A stretch of 16,085 bases of DNA from Syntrophales bacterium (GCA_028712015.1 JAQTRB010000013.1:1-16085); one strand, 5' to 3'. Positions 7,689 to 14,690 are shown, numbered from the stretch's first letter. Made by a program: numbers and translations. Notes: generated by a model from the sequence alone, not told the origin.

Positions 7689-8543
7689 ATGAAAGGAAAA
7701 GTGAATCTGCGGGAACCGGTAATCCGGAAGAAGGATGTGCTGATTCTGGAGGATGGGTACTTCAAGCCGGCGAATGTCTGTATCGTCACGGGGGCGGCCA
7801 GCGGCATCGGCCGGGCAACGACCCTCGCGATGGCCGCCAACGGTGTGAAGGTCCTCTGCGCGGATGTCGACGAGGCGGGCGGCGAGGCCACCGTGAAGAT
7901 GGCCCAAAAGCTCGGCGGCCACGCGCAGTTCTGTAGAGTCGATCTGACTCGCGACGAACAGATGGAGGCCTGCGTCGCACAGGCGGCAAAGCTGGGCGCG
8001 ATCAAATTTCTCGCCAACATCGCCGGGATACAGCATATCGACGCCATCGAGAATTTCCCGATGGCAAAATACGACCTGATGCAGGCGATCATGCTCCGTG
8101 CGCCCTTTTGTCTGGCAAAGCTGGTTATCCCCCACATCCGAAAGAGTCGGGACGGCATCGGCGCCATCGGGAACATGGCATCAATCCATGCCCACATCAC
8201 GACAATCAACAAGCCGGTCTACAACATCGTCAAATTCGGCCTGCGCGGCCTAACCCAGTCCATCGCGGCGGAAGGCGACGGAAAGATCCGCTCCTTCTCG
8301 ATCAGCACCGGTTTCATCTCAACGCCGTTGGCGCTCAAACAGATTCCTTCCCAGGCGGAACAACGCGGGATCACCCCCGAGGCCGTCGTCCGGGACGTCA
8401 TGTTGGGTAAATCGCGGATCAAGGAGATGATGACTCCCATCGAGGCGGCAAACCTCTTCGTCTTCGGCTTTTCACAGCACAGCCGTTTCCTGATCGGCGG
8501 AGATCTGCTCTACGACGGCGGCATCGTCAAGACCTATCGCTGA
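7689..8543 (+). CDS. Short-chain dehydrogenase, D-3-hydroxybutyrate dehydrogenase-like with altered active site
   Basis: This 284-residue SDR has the cofactor motif TGAASGIG at 34-41 and catalytic Ser165, Tyr178 and Lys182. Compared from memory with Pseudomonas D-3-hydroxybutyrate dehydrogenase, the carboxylate-binding residues are all in register: Gln115 in GIQH, His167, Lys175 and Gln218 in KQI, with ENFP and STPLALKQI also shared. Three positions differ: the catalytic-tetrad Asn is Met135 (AIML against the usual INL), a pocket Trp is Phe209, and the Trp after DGG is Ile279. The NNAG motif is NIAG. About 30 extra residues precede the Rossmann core. AAAGGTGA sits just before the start. It is the last gene of the operon, 42 bp after the other dehydrogenase. 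The family call is firm; the exact substrate is uncertain. Confidence 0.87.
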   Translation: MKGKVNLREPVIRKKDVLILEDGYFKPANVCIVTGAASGIGRATTLAMAANGVKVLCADVDEAGGEATVKMAQKLGGHAQFCRVDLTRDEQMEACVAQAAKLGAIKFLANIAGIQHIDAIENFPMAKYDLMQAIMLRAPFCLAKLVIPHIRKSRDGIGAIGNMASIHAHITTINKPVYNIVKFGLRGLTQSIAAEGDGKIRSFSISTGFISTPLALKQIPSQAEQRGITPEAVVRDVMLGKSRIKEMMTPIEAANLFVFGFSQHSRFLIGGDLLYDGGIVKTYR

Positions 8544-8601
8544 CGATCCCGATCTTTCACTCTCCGAAGCGCGTTGCCCAAAAGCGGCTTCTACGAGAAG
8601 G

Positions 8602-8651
8602 CGCTCCCCCGCGTGGTCCTGCCGGACGGCGCGGGGGGGCGTTTTAGTTTT
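8602..8651 (+). terminator. Rho-independent terminator closing the + strand operon
   Basis: A 12-bp stem with one G-T pair is formed by CGCTCCCCCGCG (8602-8613) and CGCGGGGGGGCG (8630-8641). An inner GTCC/GGAC helix caps it, and TTTTAGTTTT follows at 8642-8651. It lies 58 bp after the SDR stop and points along the + strand. The T-run overlaps the stop codon of the convergent dikinase gene. The reverse direction has no clean T-run. Confidence 0.88.
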
Positions 8652-11382
8652 CCATTGCGGCCTTGATCGCCGCCTGGGCCGCCGCGAGTCGCGCGATCGG
8701 CACGCGGAACGGCGAGCAGCTCACGTAGGTCAGGCCGTTTTTGTAACAGAAATCGACCGAGGCGGGGTCGCCGCCCTGCTCGCCGCAGATGCCCACCTTG
8801 AGTTCCGGGCGGGTGGCGCGGCCTTTCTTGACGGCCATCGTGATGAGCTGGCCGACGCCATCCTGATCGATGGTCTGGAATGGATCCGAGGGGAGCAGTT
8901 TCAGGTCAAGATAATCGTTCATGAACCCGCCGATGTCGTCGCGGCTGAAGCCGTAGGTCAACTGGGTCAGGTCATTGGTTCCGAACGAGAAGAACATCGA
9001 ACTTTCGGCCATCCGGTCGGCGAGAAGCGCGGCACGCGGGATTTCGATCATCGTGCCGTACTTGTACTCGAGGCCGGCCAGGCCCGCGAGGCCGAACCGA
9101 TTGAGCACCTCGGTGTGGACGCGCTCCACGATTTTCCGGGTGAACTCCAGTTCGGAAACGTCGCAGGTGACGGGGACCATGATCTCCGGCGTGCACCGTT
9201 TGCCGGCCTTGATCAGTTCGGCGGCGCACTCGAAGATCGCGCGGATCTGCATCTCGCTCACCTCCGGGTAGGTGATCCCCAACCGGATGCCGCGGTGGCC
9301 CATCATCGGGTTGGATTCATGCAGGATTTCGCCCCGTTTCTGGATCTCCTCGACCTCGATGCCCAGCGCCCGGGCCAGTTCCGCCTGCTTCTCCGCGCCC
9401 TGCGGCACAAACTCGTGGAGGGGCGGATCGAGGAGTCGGATCGTTACCGGGAACCCCTCCATGGCCTCCATCGTCCCCTTCAGCGAACTCTTGATGAACG
9501 GAAAGAGTTCATCCAGCGCGGCTTTTCGTTCCTCGGCGGTCTTGCTGAGGATCATCTTGCGCAGACAGAAGAGGGGTTCATCGGAGCCTTCGCCGTAGAA
9601 CATATGCTCCGTGCGGAACAGACCGATCCCCTCGGCGCCGAAGTTGCGGGCCACCCGCGCGTCTTGCGCGGTGTCGGCATTGGTGCGCACACCCATCGTC
9701 CGGTACTTGTCGGACATGGTCATGAACCTCTGGAATCTCGGATTTTCCGAGGCGTCGATCATCGGCAGCGAGCCGACGAAGACCCGCCCCTTGGTGCCGT
9801 TCAGCGTGACGATATCGCCTTCCTTTAGGACGGTCCCCGAGTCGGCAATCTCCGCGGTCTTGTTCTCGGAGTCTACATGCAGACTCCCGGCGCCTACGAT
9901 ACAGCATTTTCCCCAGCCGCGGGCGACAAGCGCCGCGTGTGAAGTCATGCCCCCGCGGGCGGTCAGGATGCCGACGGCCGCGCGCATTCCCTCGATGTCC
10001 TCCGGGTTCGTCTCCTCGCGCAGCAGAATGCAGTTTCTGCCGGCGCGGGAGGAAGCCACCGCATCCTCGGAGTTGAAGACCAGCGCGCCGCAGGCGGCGC
10101 CGGGACCGGCAGGCAGCCCCTTGACGATCGGCACGGCATCCTTTTCGACGTTCGGATCGATGATCGGGTGCAGAACCTCGTCCAACTGTCGTGGTTTGAC
10201 GCGCATGATGGCGGTGGTCTCGTCGATGAGCCCCTCATCCAACATGTCGATGGCGATGTTCAGCGCGGCCACGCCGGTACGCTTGCCGGAGCGGCACTGC
10301 AGCATCCAGAGTTTCCCCTCCTGGATGGTGAACTCGATGTCCATCATATCGGTGAAGCGACGCTCCAGCGTGGAGCGGATGGCGTCGAGTTCCCGGTAGA
10401 TCTCCGGCATGGCGTGCTCCATGCTCACCAGATGCCGGTTCTGCTCGTTCCGGGTGTCGTCGTTGATCGGCGCCGGGGTTCGAATGCCGGCAACGACGTC
10501 TTCGCCCTGCGCATTCATCAGCCACTCTCCGTAAAACCTGTTTTCGCCGGTGGCGGGATCGCGGGTGAAGGCGACGCCGGTGGCGGAGGATTCGCCCATG
10601 TTGCCGAAGACCATGGCCTGGATGTTCACCGCGGTGCCCCAGTCATCCGGAATGCCTTCGATCCTGCGGTAGGAAACGGCCTTCTTGCCGTTCCAGCTTT
10701 TGAACACGGCCGATATCGCTCCCCACAACTGTTCGATCGGATCATCCGGGAAGGGTTTGCCGAGATGCCTCCGGATCAGCTCCTTGAACCCTTCGGCAAG
10801 CTGCTGGAGGTCGTCGGCGTCGAGGTCCGTGTCGGATTTACAGCCCTTGGCCCGCTTCATCTCGTCCAACTTTTCATCAAGGATCTTGCGGATGCCCTTG
10901 CCCAGCGCGGGTTCGAGACCCTCCGCCTTCTCCATCACGACATCGGCGTACATCATGATCAGGCGGCGGTAGGAATCCCAGACGAATCGGGGATTGACCG
11001 TCTTGGCGATCATGCCCGGGATCGTTGCGGTGCAGAGACCGACGTTGAGAACGGTGTCCATCATGCCCGGCATCGACAAACGGGCGCCGGATCGGCAGGA
11101 AGCCAACAGCGGATTCGCGGCGTCGCCGTACTTCATGCCGATAACCGATTCGGTCTTCCGGAGCGCAGCCAGAACCTGACCGGCCAATGCGGCCGGGAGT
11201 TTGCAGCCGGAGGCGTAATAGTCCGTGCAGCATTCCGTGCTGATGGTGAATCCCGCCGGCACGGGGATGCCCAGGGAACACATCTCCGCCAGGTTGGCCC
11301 CTTTACCGCCCAGCAGGTTCTTGTCGTTGGCCGTCCCCTCGGCTGCACCCCCGCCAAAGGTATATACATACTTTTTCTGCAT
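8644..11382 (-). CDS. ppdK: Pyruvate, phosphate dikinase
   Basis: This 912-residue enzyme interconverts pyruvate, ATP and phosphate with PEP, AMP and diphosphate, and can run either way in anaerobes. An N-terminal ATP-grasp part starts with GGKGANLAEM (25-34). The swivelling phosphohistidine domain carries GGMTSHAALVARG with catalytic His482 and the neighbouring Thr480, which is phosphorylated in regulated homologues. The C-terminal TIM barrel (about 545-912) has FGTNDLTQLTYGFSRDD (800-816) and catalytic Cys866 in GICGEQGGDP. The length is close to that of other bacterial enzymes and all key residues are present. AAGGAG just upstream supports the start. It is 78 bp downstream of lemA on the same strand and converges on the + strand operon, where its stop sits in the terminator T-run. 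Confidence 0.97.
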   Translation of the reverse strand: MQKKYVYTFGGGAAEGTANDKNLLGGKGANLAEMCSLGIPVPAGFTISTECCTDYYASGCKLPAALAGQVLAALRKTESVIGMKYGDAANPLLASCRSGARLSMPGMMDTVLNVGLCTATIPGMIAKTVNPRFVWDSYRRLIMMYADVVMEKAEGLEPALGKGIRKILDEKLDEMKRAKGCKSDTDLDADDLQQLAEGFKELIRRHLGKPFPDDPIEQLWGAISAVFKSWNGKKAVSYRRIEGIPDDWGTAVNIQAMVFGNMGESSATGVAFTRDPATGENRFYGEWLMNAQGEDVVAGIRTPAPINDDTRNEQNRHLVSMEHAMPEIYRELDAIRSTLERRFTDMMDIEFTIQEGKLWMLQCRSGKRTGVAALNIAIDMLDEGLIDETTAIMRVKPRQLDEVLHPIIDPNVEKDAVPIVKGLPAGPGAACGALVFNSEDAVASSRAGRNCILLREETNPEDIEGMRAAVGILTARGGMTSHAALVARGWGKCCIVGAGSLHVDSENKTAEIADSGTVLKEGDIVTLNGTKGRVFVGSLPMIDASENPRFQRFMTMSDKYRTMGVRTNADTAQDARVARNFGAEGIGLFRTEHMFYGEGSDEPLFCLRKMILSKTAEERKAALDELFPFIKSSLKGTMEAMEGFPVTIRLLDPPLHEFVPQGAEKQAELARALGIEVEEIQKRGEILHESNPMMGHRGIRLGITYPEVSEMQIRAIFECAAELIKAGKRCTPEIMVPVTCDVSELEFTRKIVERVHTEVLNRFGLAGLAGLEYKYGTMIEIPRAALLADRMAESSMFFSFGTNDLTQLTYGFSRDDIGGFMNDYLDLKLLPSDPFQTIDQDGVGQLITMAVKKGRATRPELKVGICGEQGGDPASVDFCYKNGLTYVSCSPFRVPIARLAAAQAAIKAAMEN

Positions 11383-11399
11383 AGAGATCTCTCCTTAAC

Positions 11400-11444
11400 T
11401 GCCGTTCCCGGCATGCCTGAGCTCGCCCGACACAGCAGGCGAGC
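11400..11444 (-). other. Two small hairpins between lemA and ppdK
   Basis: Two perfect stems lie in the 78-bp gap: a 7-bp GCTCGCC/GGCGAGC pair (11421-11427 with 11438-11444) and a 5-bp TGCCG/CGGCA pair (11400-11404 with 11409-11413) with a 4-nt loop. Neither is followed by a T-run on the minus strand, so read-through from lemA into ppdK seems possible. They may instead be a weak terminator or a processing site. No clear separate ppdK promoter is visible in the gap. Confidence 0.4.
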
Positions 11445-11460
11445 GTTGTTCAACTGTCTG

Positions 11461-12036
11461 TTAAAATTTGACCCGCGGCGCCGCCTGGGCGGCCGCCGGG
11501 ACCTCGAAGAAGGCCGCCTTCTTGAAACCGAACATTCCGGCCAACAGGTTTGCCGGGAAGCTCCGGATCGCCACGTTGTACCCCCGGACGGCGTCGTTGT
11601 ACCGTTTCCGTTCCACGGAAATCCGATTTTCCGTCCCCGCCAGCTCATCCTGAAGGCGGAGAAAATTCTGGTTGGACTTGAGGTCCGGATACTGCTCCAC
11701 GACGAGGAGGAGGCGACTCAAGGCTCCGCTCAATTCGTTGTTCGCGTCGATCTTGTCGGAAACCGTCGCCGCCCCGCCCACGCGCGCCCGGGCGTTCGTC
11801 ACCTCCACGAGCACGTCCTTTTCCTGTTTGGCGTATCCCTTGACCGTTTCCACGAGGTTCGGGATCAGGTCATAACGCCGCTGAAGCTGGTTTTCCACCT
11901 GTGCCCAAGCCGATTTGACCCCTTCATCGAGGGCTACGAATCGGTTATAGGTCCCCTTGAAAAATGAGAAGACCAGCCCCGCCAGAACGACTATGACGAC
12001 GACGGCGATCAGCCATGTTTTTTTTCCGTTGGCCAT
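11461..12036 (-). CDS. lemA: LemA family membrane protein
   Basis: This 191-residue protein has one N-terminal membrane segment (about 8-26) followed by the helical LemA domain. The hallmark stretch is clear: YNRFVALDEGVKSAW at 30-44, then QVENQLQRRYDLIPNLVETVKGYA. The C-terminal RGYNVAIRSFPANLLAGMFGFKKAAFFE also matches the family; an Ala/Pro-rich tail follows. LemA is very widespread but its molecular role is not settled; it is often found beside TPM-domain proteins, as here. AGGAGG at 12043-12048 on the minus strand supports the start. It is 16 bp downstream of the nucleotidyltransferase-fold gene, so the trio is almost certainly one operon. Confidence 0.95.
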   Translation of the reverse strand: MANGKKTWLIAVVVIVVLAGLVFSFFKGTYNRFVALDEGVKSAWAQVENQLQRRYDLIPNLVETVKGYAKQEKDVLVEVTNARARVGGAATVSDKIDANNELSGALSRLLLVVEQYPDLKSNQNFLRLQDELAGTENRISVERKRYNDAVRGYNVAIRSFPANLLAGMFGFKKAAFFEVPAAAQAAPRVKF

Positions 12037-12052
12037 GATTTACCTCCTGAAG

Positions 12053-12796
12053 CTATTTTCCGGATTCGACATCCATCCGGCCGATCTGTTCGCAGAGGCG
12101 ACCGACCTCCCTGAGGTATTCCCGGAAGATCGCCCGCACCTCGACCGACGAGAAGCGGTCCGTCTTTCTGCGGATCTCCTCGCATTTCAGAAAAACGCCG
12201 GCGTCGACGCCGAAGGCCCACCCGGCGGCGGCGATGATATCACGTTTCCCTTTTGGAATCTCCAGATTTTTCAGATACAGAAGCGCGGTGAAGAGCGACA
12301 CGAAGGCGGTAAGCGATGTGCCGATCAGTTCCCGGATCCTTCTCGTTTTTCCGTCCGTCCGAAGATAACCGCTCCTCAGGTGGAGAAGTTTCACCCGGAG
12401 TTCCCGCTCCAACTGCAGCCGGACATGGCTCGGATCGAAGGCGAGCGGCGCGAGGAGATCCTCGCCGGCGACAACCTTGTAAGCCCGCTTCATGTTGAGA
12501 AATTCAATCGGATAGGCATCCTGAGACTCGGCCAGATAGGAGCGGGTCATGAAGAGCGGAACCACGACATTTCGTTGTTTCCACCTTCCAACCACCTCCA
12601 GAGCCCGATCGAGCTCCTCGATGCCCCGGTCGGTCAGCACGATCAGGAAGTTAAGATCCGACTTCCCGGGCACGTAATCCTCACCGGCGCCGCTTCCAAA
12701 AAGGATGACGGAGAGCAGCTCCTCTCCGAAGATTTCCCGGTAGTCACCGGTGAACTTCGCGAAGATCTCTTCCGGATTTTTCGGTATTTTCGCCAT
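12053..12796 (-). CDS. Nucleotidyltransferase-fold protein with altered metal motif
   Basis: This 247-residue protein starts with a minimal nucleotidyltransferase-like domain: the helix-loop Gly-Ser at 34-35 (LFGSGAGEDY) followed by SDLNFLIVL at 46-54. Active members carry Asp-x-Asp at this second site to hold two metal ions; here it is Asp47-Leu-Asn49 (Asn codon at 12650-12652). Activity may therefore be lost or changed. Residues about 115-247 are predicted mainly helical, with a hydrophobic stretch near 158-175, resembling the helical partner domain of KNTase-like proteins. No specific substrate can be named. A GAAGGGG site precedes the ATG. The gene is 14 bp after the TPM gene and 16 bp before lemA, so its product probably works with those two membrane proteins. 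Confidence 0.82.
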   Translation of the reverse strand: MAKIPKNPEEIFAKFTGDYREIFGEELLSVILFGSGAGEDYVPGKSDLNFLIVLTDRGIEELDRALEVVGRWKQRNVVVPLFMTRSYLAESQDAYPIEFLNMKRAYKVVAGEDLLAPLAFDPSHVRLQLERELRVKLLHLRSGYLRTDGKTRRIRELIGTSLTAFVSLFTALLYLKNLEIPKGKRDIIAAAGWAFGVDAGVFLKCEEIRRKTDRFSSVEVRAIFREYLREVGRLCEQIGRMDVESGK

Positions 12797-12810
12797 CGGT
12801 CTACCCCTTC

Positions 12811-13602
12811 TTAAAATCCACGACCCGCACCGCCGCCGCCGCTCATTCCCCCGCCATAGCCGCCGAATCCGCCGAATCCGCCGCCGAACCCCCCAAACCC
12901 GCCGCCGAACCCGTCGCGTCGTCCCCCGCCGCCGCCCATCATCATGACCAGCAGCCAGGGCAGCATCGCTCGGCCCCGGCGGGTTCCGAACAGCAGGCCC
13001 GCCGCCAGAACCAGCAGGAAAAGCTGTCCGATTCCGACTCCTTTTCCGGTCCCCACCTGTCTGGGCCGCGGCGACGCGCCCGTGAGCCTCACGCCGGCCG
13101 CCTCCGCCGCGATGGAAGCTACCGCCGCCATGCTTTCCGCGAGTCCCTTTCCATAGTCGCCGGTCCGGAAACGGGGAAGCGCGTACCGGTCCAGGATCTC
13201 CCCCGCCATTCCGTCGGGAATGATCCCCTCGACGCCGTATCCCGTTTCGATTCGGATCTGCCGCTCCTTCAAGGCGAGAAAAATGAGCACCCCCTTGTCT
13301 TCACCCTTCCTCCCGATCCCCCAGGCCTGATAGAGCCGGTTCGCATAATCGGCCGGATCGCTGTCGCCGATCGTCTCCACCGTTGCCACGACGACGGCGG
13401 TCCCGGTCTTCTCCAGTACCTCCGCTGCCAGGCTTTCCATCGGACGCTTGTCCTCGCCGGAAATCACGCCGGCGAAATCGTTGATCGCGCCTACAGGTCT
13501 CGGAAAGGATTCACCGGCCGCCGCGACACGGATCGAAAAAAAAAGAAGAAGCGCCGCGAGCAGCAAAGCGCATCTCCACTGGTGTAGTGATATCATGACC
13601 AT
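12811..13602 (-). CDS. TPM-domain (YgcG-type) membrane protein with Gly-rich tail
   Basis: This 263-residue envelope protein has a signal peptide/anchor (about 9-29), then a TPM domain from INDFAGVIS (40-48) through AWGIGRKGEDKGVLIFLAL (93-111) to ETGYGVEGIIPDGMAGEIL (119-137). One or two further hydrophobic segments follow at about 192-205 and 213-222, and a Gly/Phe tail ends the chain. TPM domains occur beside LemA in many bacteria; phosphatase activity is reported for some TPM proteins, but no function can be assigned here. The first ATG (13600-13602) has no Shine-Dalgarno site and lies right at the expected transcription start; a second ATG two codons on (13594-13596) is an alternative. 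It is the first gene of the minus-strand operon. Confidence 0.9.
   Translation of the reverse strand: MVMISLHQWRCALLLAALLLFFSIRVAAAGESFPRPVGAINDFAGVISGEDKRPMESLAAEVLEKTGTAVVVATVETIGDSDPADYANRLYQAWGIGRKGEDKGVLIFLALKERQIRIETGYGVEGIIPDGMAGEILDRYALPRFRTGDYGKGLAESMAAVASIAAEAAGVRLTGASPRPRQVGTGKGVGIGQLFLLVLAAGLLFGTRRGRAMLPWLLVMMMGGGGGRRDGFGGGFGGFGGGFGGFGGYGGGMSGGGGAGRGF
12814..12936 (-). repeat. Low-complexity Gly/Phe-rich coding repeat in the TPM protein tail
   Basis: The last ~41 codons of the TPM gene are dominated by Gly, with GGFGG units repeated several times, seen in the DNA as imperfect reiterations of CCGCCGAA-type blocks. Such tails are usual in TPM/YgcG proteins. The tract is prone to slippage, so unit number may vary between strains. 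Confidence 0.8.
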
Positions 13603-13608
13603 TTTTTT

Positions 13609-13637
13609 ATTATAATCACGCTCACCCAGAATAGCAA
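13609..13637 (-). promoter_or_regulatory. Sigma-70 promoter of the TPM-nucleotidyltransferase-lemA operon
   Basis: On the minus strand, TTGCTA (13632-13637) is followed after exactly 17 bp by a perfect TATAAT (13609-13614). Six A residues separate the -10 box from the first ATG, so transcription is expected to start at or within a base or two of the start codon. This implies a leaderless or nearly leaderless message for the TPM gene. Confidence 0.75.
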
Positions 13638-13674
13638 CCCCCGGCGAAGGCGAATCGTCCCATGTCCAAGCTTT

Positions 13675-13705
13675 TCACCCCTTTCACCTGTCACCCCTTT
13701 CACCT
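13675..13705 (+). repeat. Tandem 15-bp direct repeat (four TCACC boxes) upstream of the ABC promoter
   Basis: The 15-mer TCACCCCTTTCACCT occurs at 13675-13689 and again at 13691-13705, one base apart. Each copy holds two TCACC boxes, giving spacings of 9, 7 and 9 bp. The second copy ends on the first base of the -35 hexamer of the + strand promoter. The position suggests a regulator binding site for the amino-acid importer, possibly also acting on the divergent promoter about 40 bp away. The binding protein is unknown. Confidence 0.6.
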
Positions 13706-13733
13706 TGACAGCCCCCGCGATTTTGTTTATGAT
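13705..13733 (+). promoter_or_regulatory. Strong sigma-70 promoter for the amino-acid ABC operon
   Basis: A perfect TTGACA (13705-13710), a 17-bp spacer and TATGAT (13728-13733) form a near-consensus promoter. Initiation would be expected near 13740, giving a leader of about 115 nt before the binding-protein start at 13855. The rest of that leader shows no element I recognise. Confidence 0.82.
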
Positions 13734-13854
13734 TCCGCCGCTTAAAAATATCCTTCAGGCTTTCTTAGATGATAACGGCCCGGACTTTCATCGGAAATCC
13801 CGAACGACCGAGGAAAGAACCTTAACGCAACAAGACGAAAGGAGATTGAAATCG

Positions 13855-14616
13855 ATGAGAAAAAAATGGCTATGGGGTGCGGCGGTGGCGCTGTCGGCGT
13901 TGCTCGTCCTGTCGGCGACATTTGCCGTTGCCGCGGAGAAGGTGTACATTAACGGGATCGACGCGAACTTTCCGCCTTTCGCCTTTGTGGACAAGTCCGG
14001 CGCCCCGGACGGCTTCGACGTGAAGTCCCTCGACTGGATCGCCAAGGAGATGAAGTTCAAGGTGAAGCACCAGCCGATGGATTGGGACGGGATCATCCCC
14101 AGCCTGAAGACCAAGAAGATCGACATTGTGGCCTCGGGGATGAGCATCACCGACGAACGGAAAAAGGAAGTCGCCTTTACGATCCCGTACTGGAAGATCA
14201 AACAGGTCCTGGTAGCCAAAAAAGATACCAAGTTCACGGCGGAATCGGCCCTGGCCGACGGGAACAAGATCGGGGTGCAGCGCGGGACGACCGAGGCGAA
14301 GTGGATTGAGGAAAATCTGATCAAGAAGGGGGGGAAGAAGTTCGAGTTGGTCCAGTATGACTCCGCTCCCCTTGCGGTCGAAGACGTGGTGAACGGCCGA
14401 ATCGTGGCCGCAGCAATGGACGACGCACCGGCGATCGACGCCACGAAGAAGAAGCCCGTCAAGATCCTGGGCGGCTTCGGGATGAAGGACGAGGATTTTG
14501 GCTATGCGATCCGCAAAGAGGATACCGAATTCCTGAAGAAGGTCAACGAAGGCCTCAAGAAGCTTATGAAGTCGCCCTACTGGGCCGAGCTGAAGAAGAG
14601 CTACATCGACAAATGA
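13855..14616 (+). CDS. Polar amino-acid ABC transporter substrate-binding protein (family 3)
   Basis: This 253-residue periplasmic protein captures a polar amino acid for the adjacent permease and ATPase. It has a Sec signal peptide (RKK, hydrophobic 7-26, cleavage near AVAA at 24-27). Family-3 signatures are FPPFAFVD (39-46), GFDVKSLDWIA (53-63), DWDGIIPSLKTKKIDIVASGMSITDER (76-102) with the carboxylate-contacting Arg102, and QRGTTEAKW (142-150). The Asp189-Asp190 pair is well placed to hold the alpha-amino group. AAAGGAGA at 13838-13845 selects this ATG; the frame is open further upstream into the promoter, but an earlier start would destroy the signal peptide position. The specific amino acid cannot be read. 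A strong hairpin follows before the permease gene. Confidence 0.95.
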   Translation: MRKKWLWGAAVALSALLVLSATFAVAAEKVYINGIDANFPPFAFVDKSGAPDGFDVKSLDWIAKEMKFKVKHQPMDWDGIIPSLKTKKIDIVASGMSITDERKKEVAFTIPYWKIKQVLVAKKDTKFTAESALADGNKIGVQRGTTEAKWIEENLIKKGGKKFELVQYDSAPLAVEDVVNGRIVAAAMDDAPAIDATKKKPVKILGGFGMKDEDFGYAIRKEDTEFLKKVNEGLKKLMKSPYWAELKKSYIDK

Positions 14617-14656
14617 TGAACTACCGGACGGCGGCGCATTGATGGGGAGTGAAACG

Positions 14657-14690
14657 GGAAGGCCTCAGCTCATGAGGCCTTCCATTTTAT
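14657..14690 (+). terminator. Attenuating hairpin between binding protein and permease genes
   Basis: A perfect 11-bp stem, GGAAGGCCTCA (14657-14667) with TGAGGCCTTCC (14673-14683), has a 5-nt loop and is followed by ATTTTAT. It looks like an intrinsic terminator with a short T-run, so part of the transcription probably stops here after the binding-protein gene and the rest continues into the permease and ATPase genes. Confidence 0.75.

Noticed and set aside
10168..11967. A 599-codon open frame on the plus strand across ppdK and lemA
   Set aside because: It is antisense to two well-identified genes and spans their junction; its composition (His, Arg, Gly, Val) is typical of a mirror frame.
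12814..12936. Repeat array as a mobile or CRISPR element
   Set aside because: The periodicity is fully explained by Gly/Phe codons in the tail of the TPM protein.
13675..13705. CRISPR-like repeat
   Set aside because: Only two short copies one base apart, with no spacers and no cas genes; a tandem operator-type repeat is simpler.
13705..13854. Extended N-terminus for the amino-acid binding protein
   Set aside because: The extension would be read from the promoter itself and place the signal peptide internally; AAAGGAGA before 13855 marks the real start.
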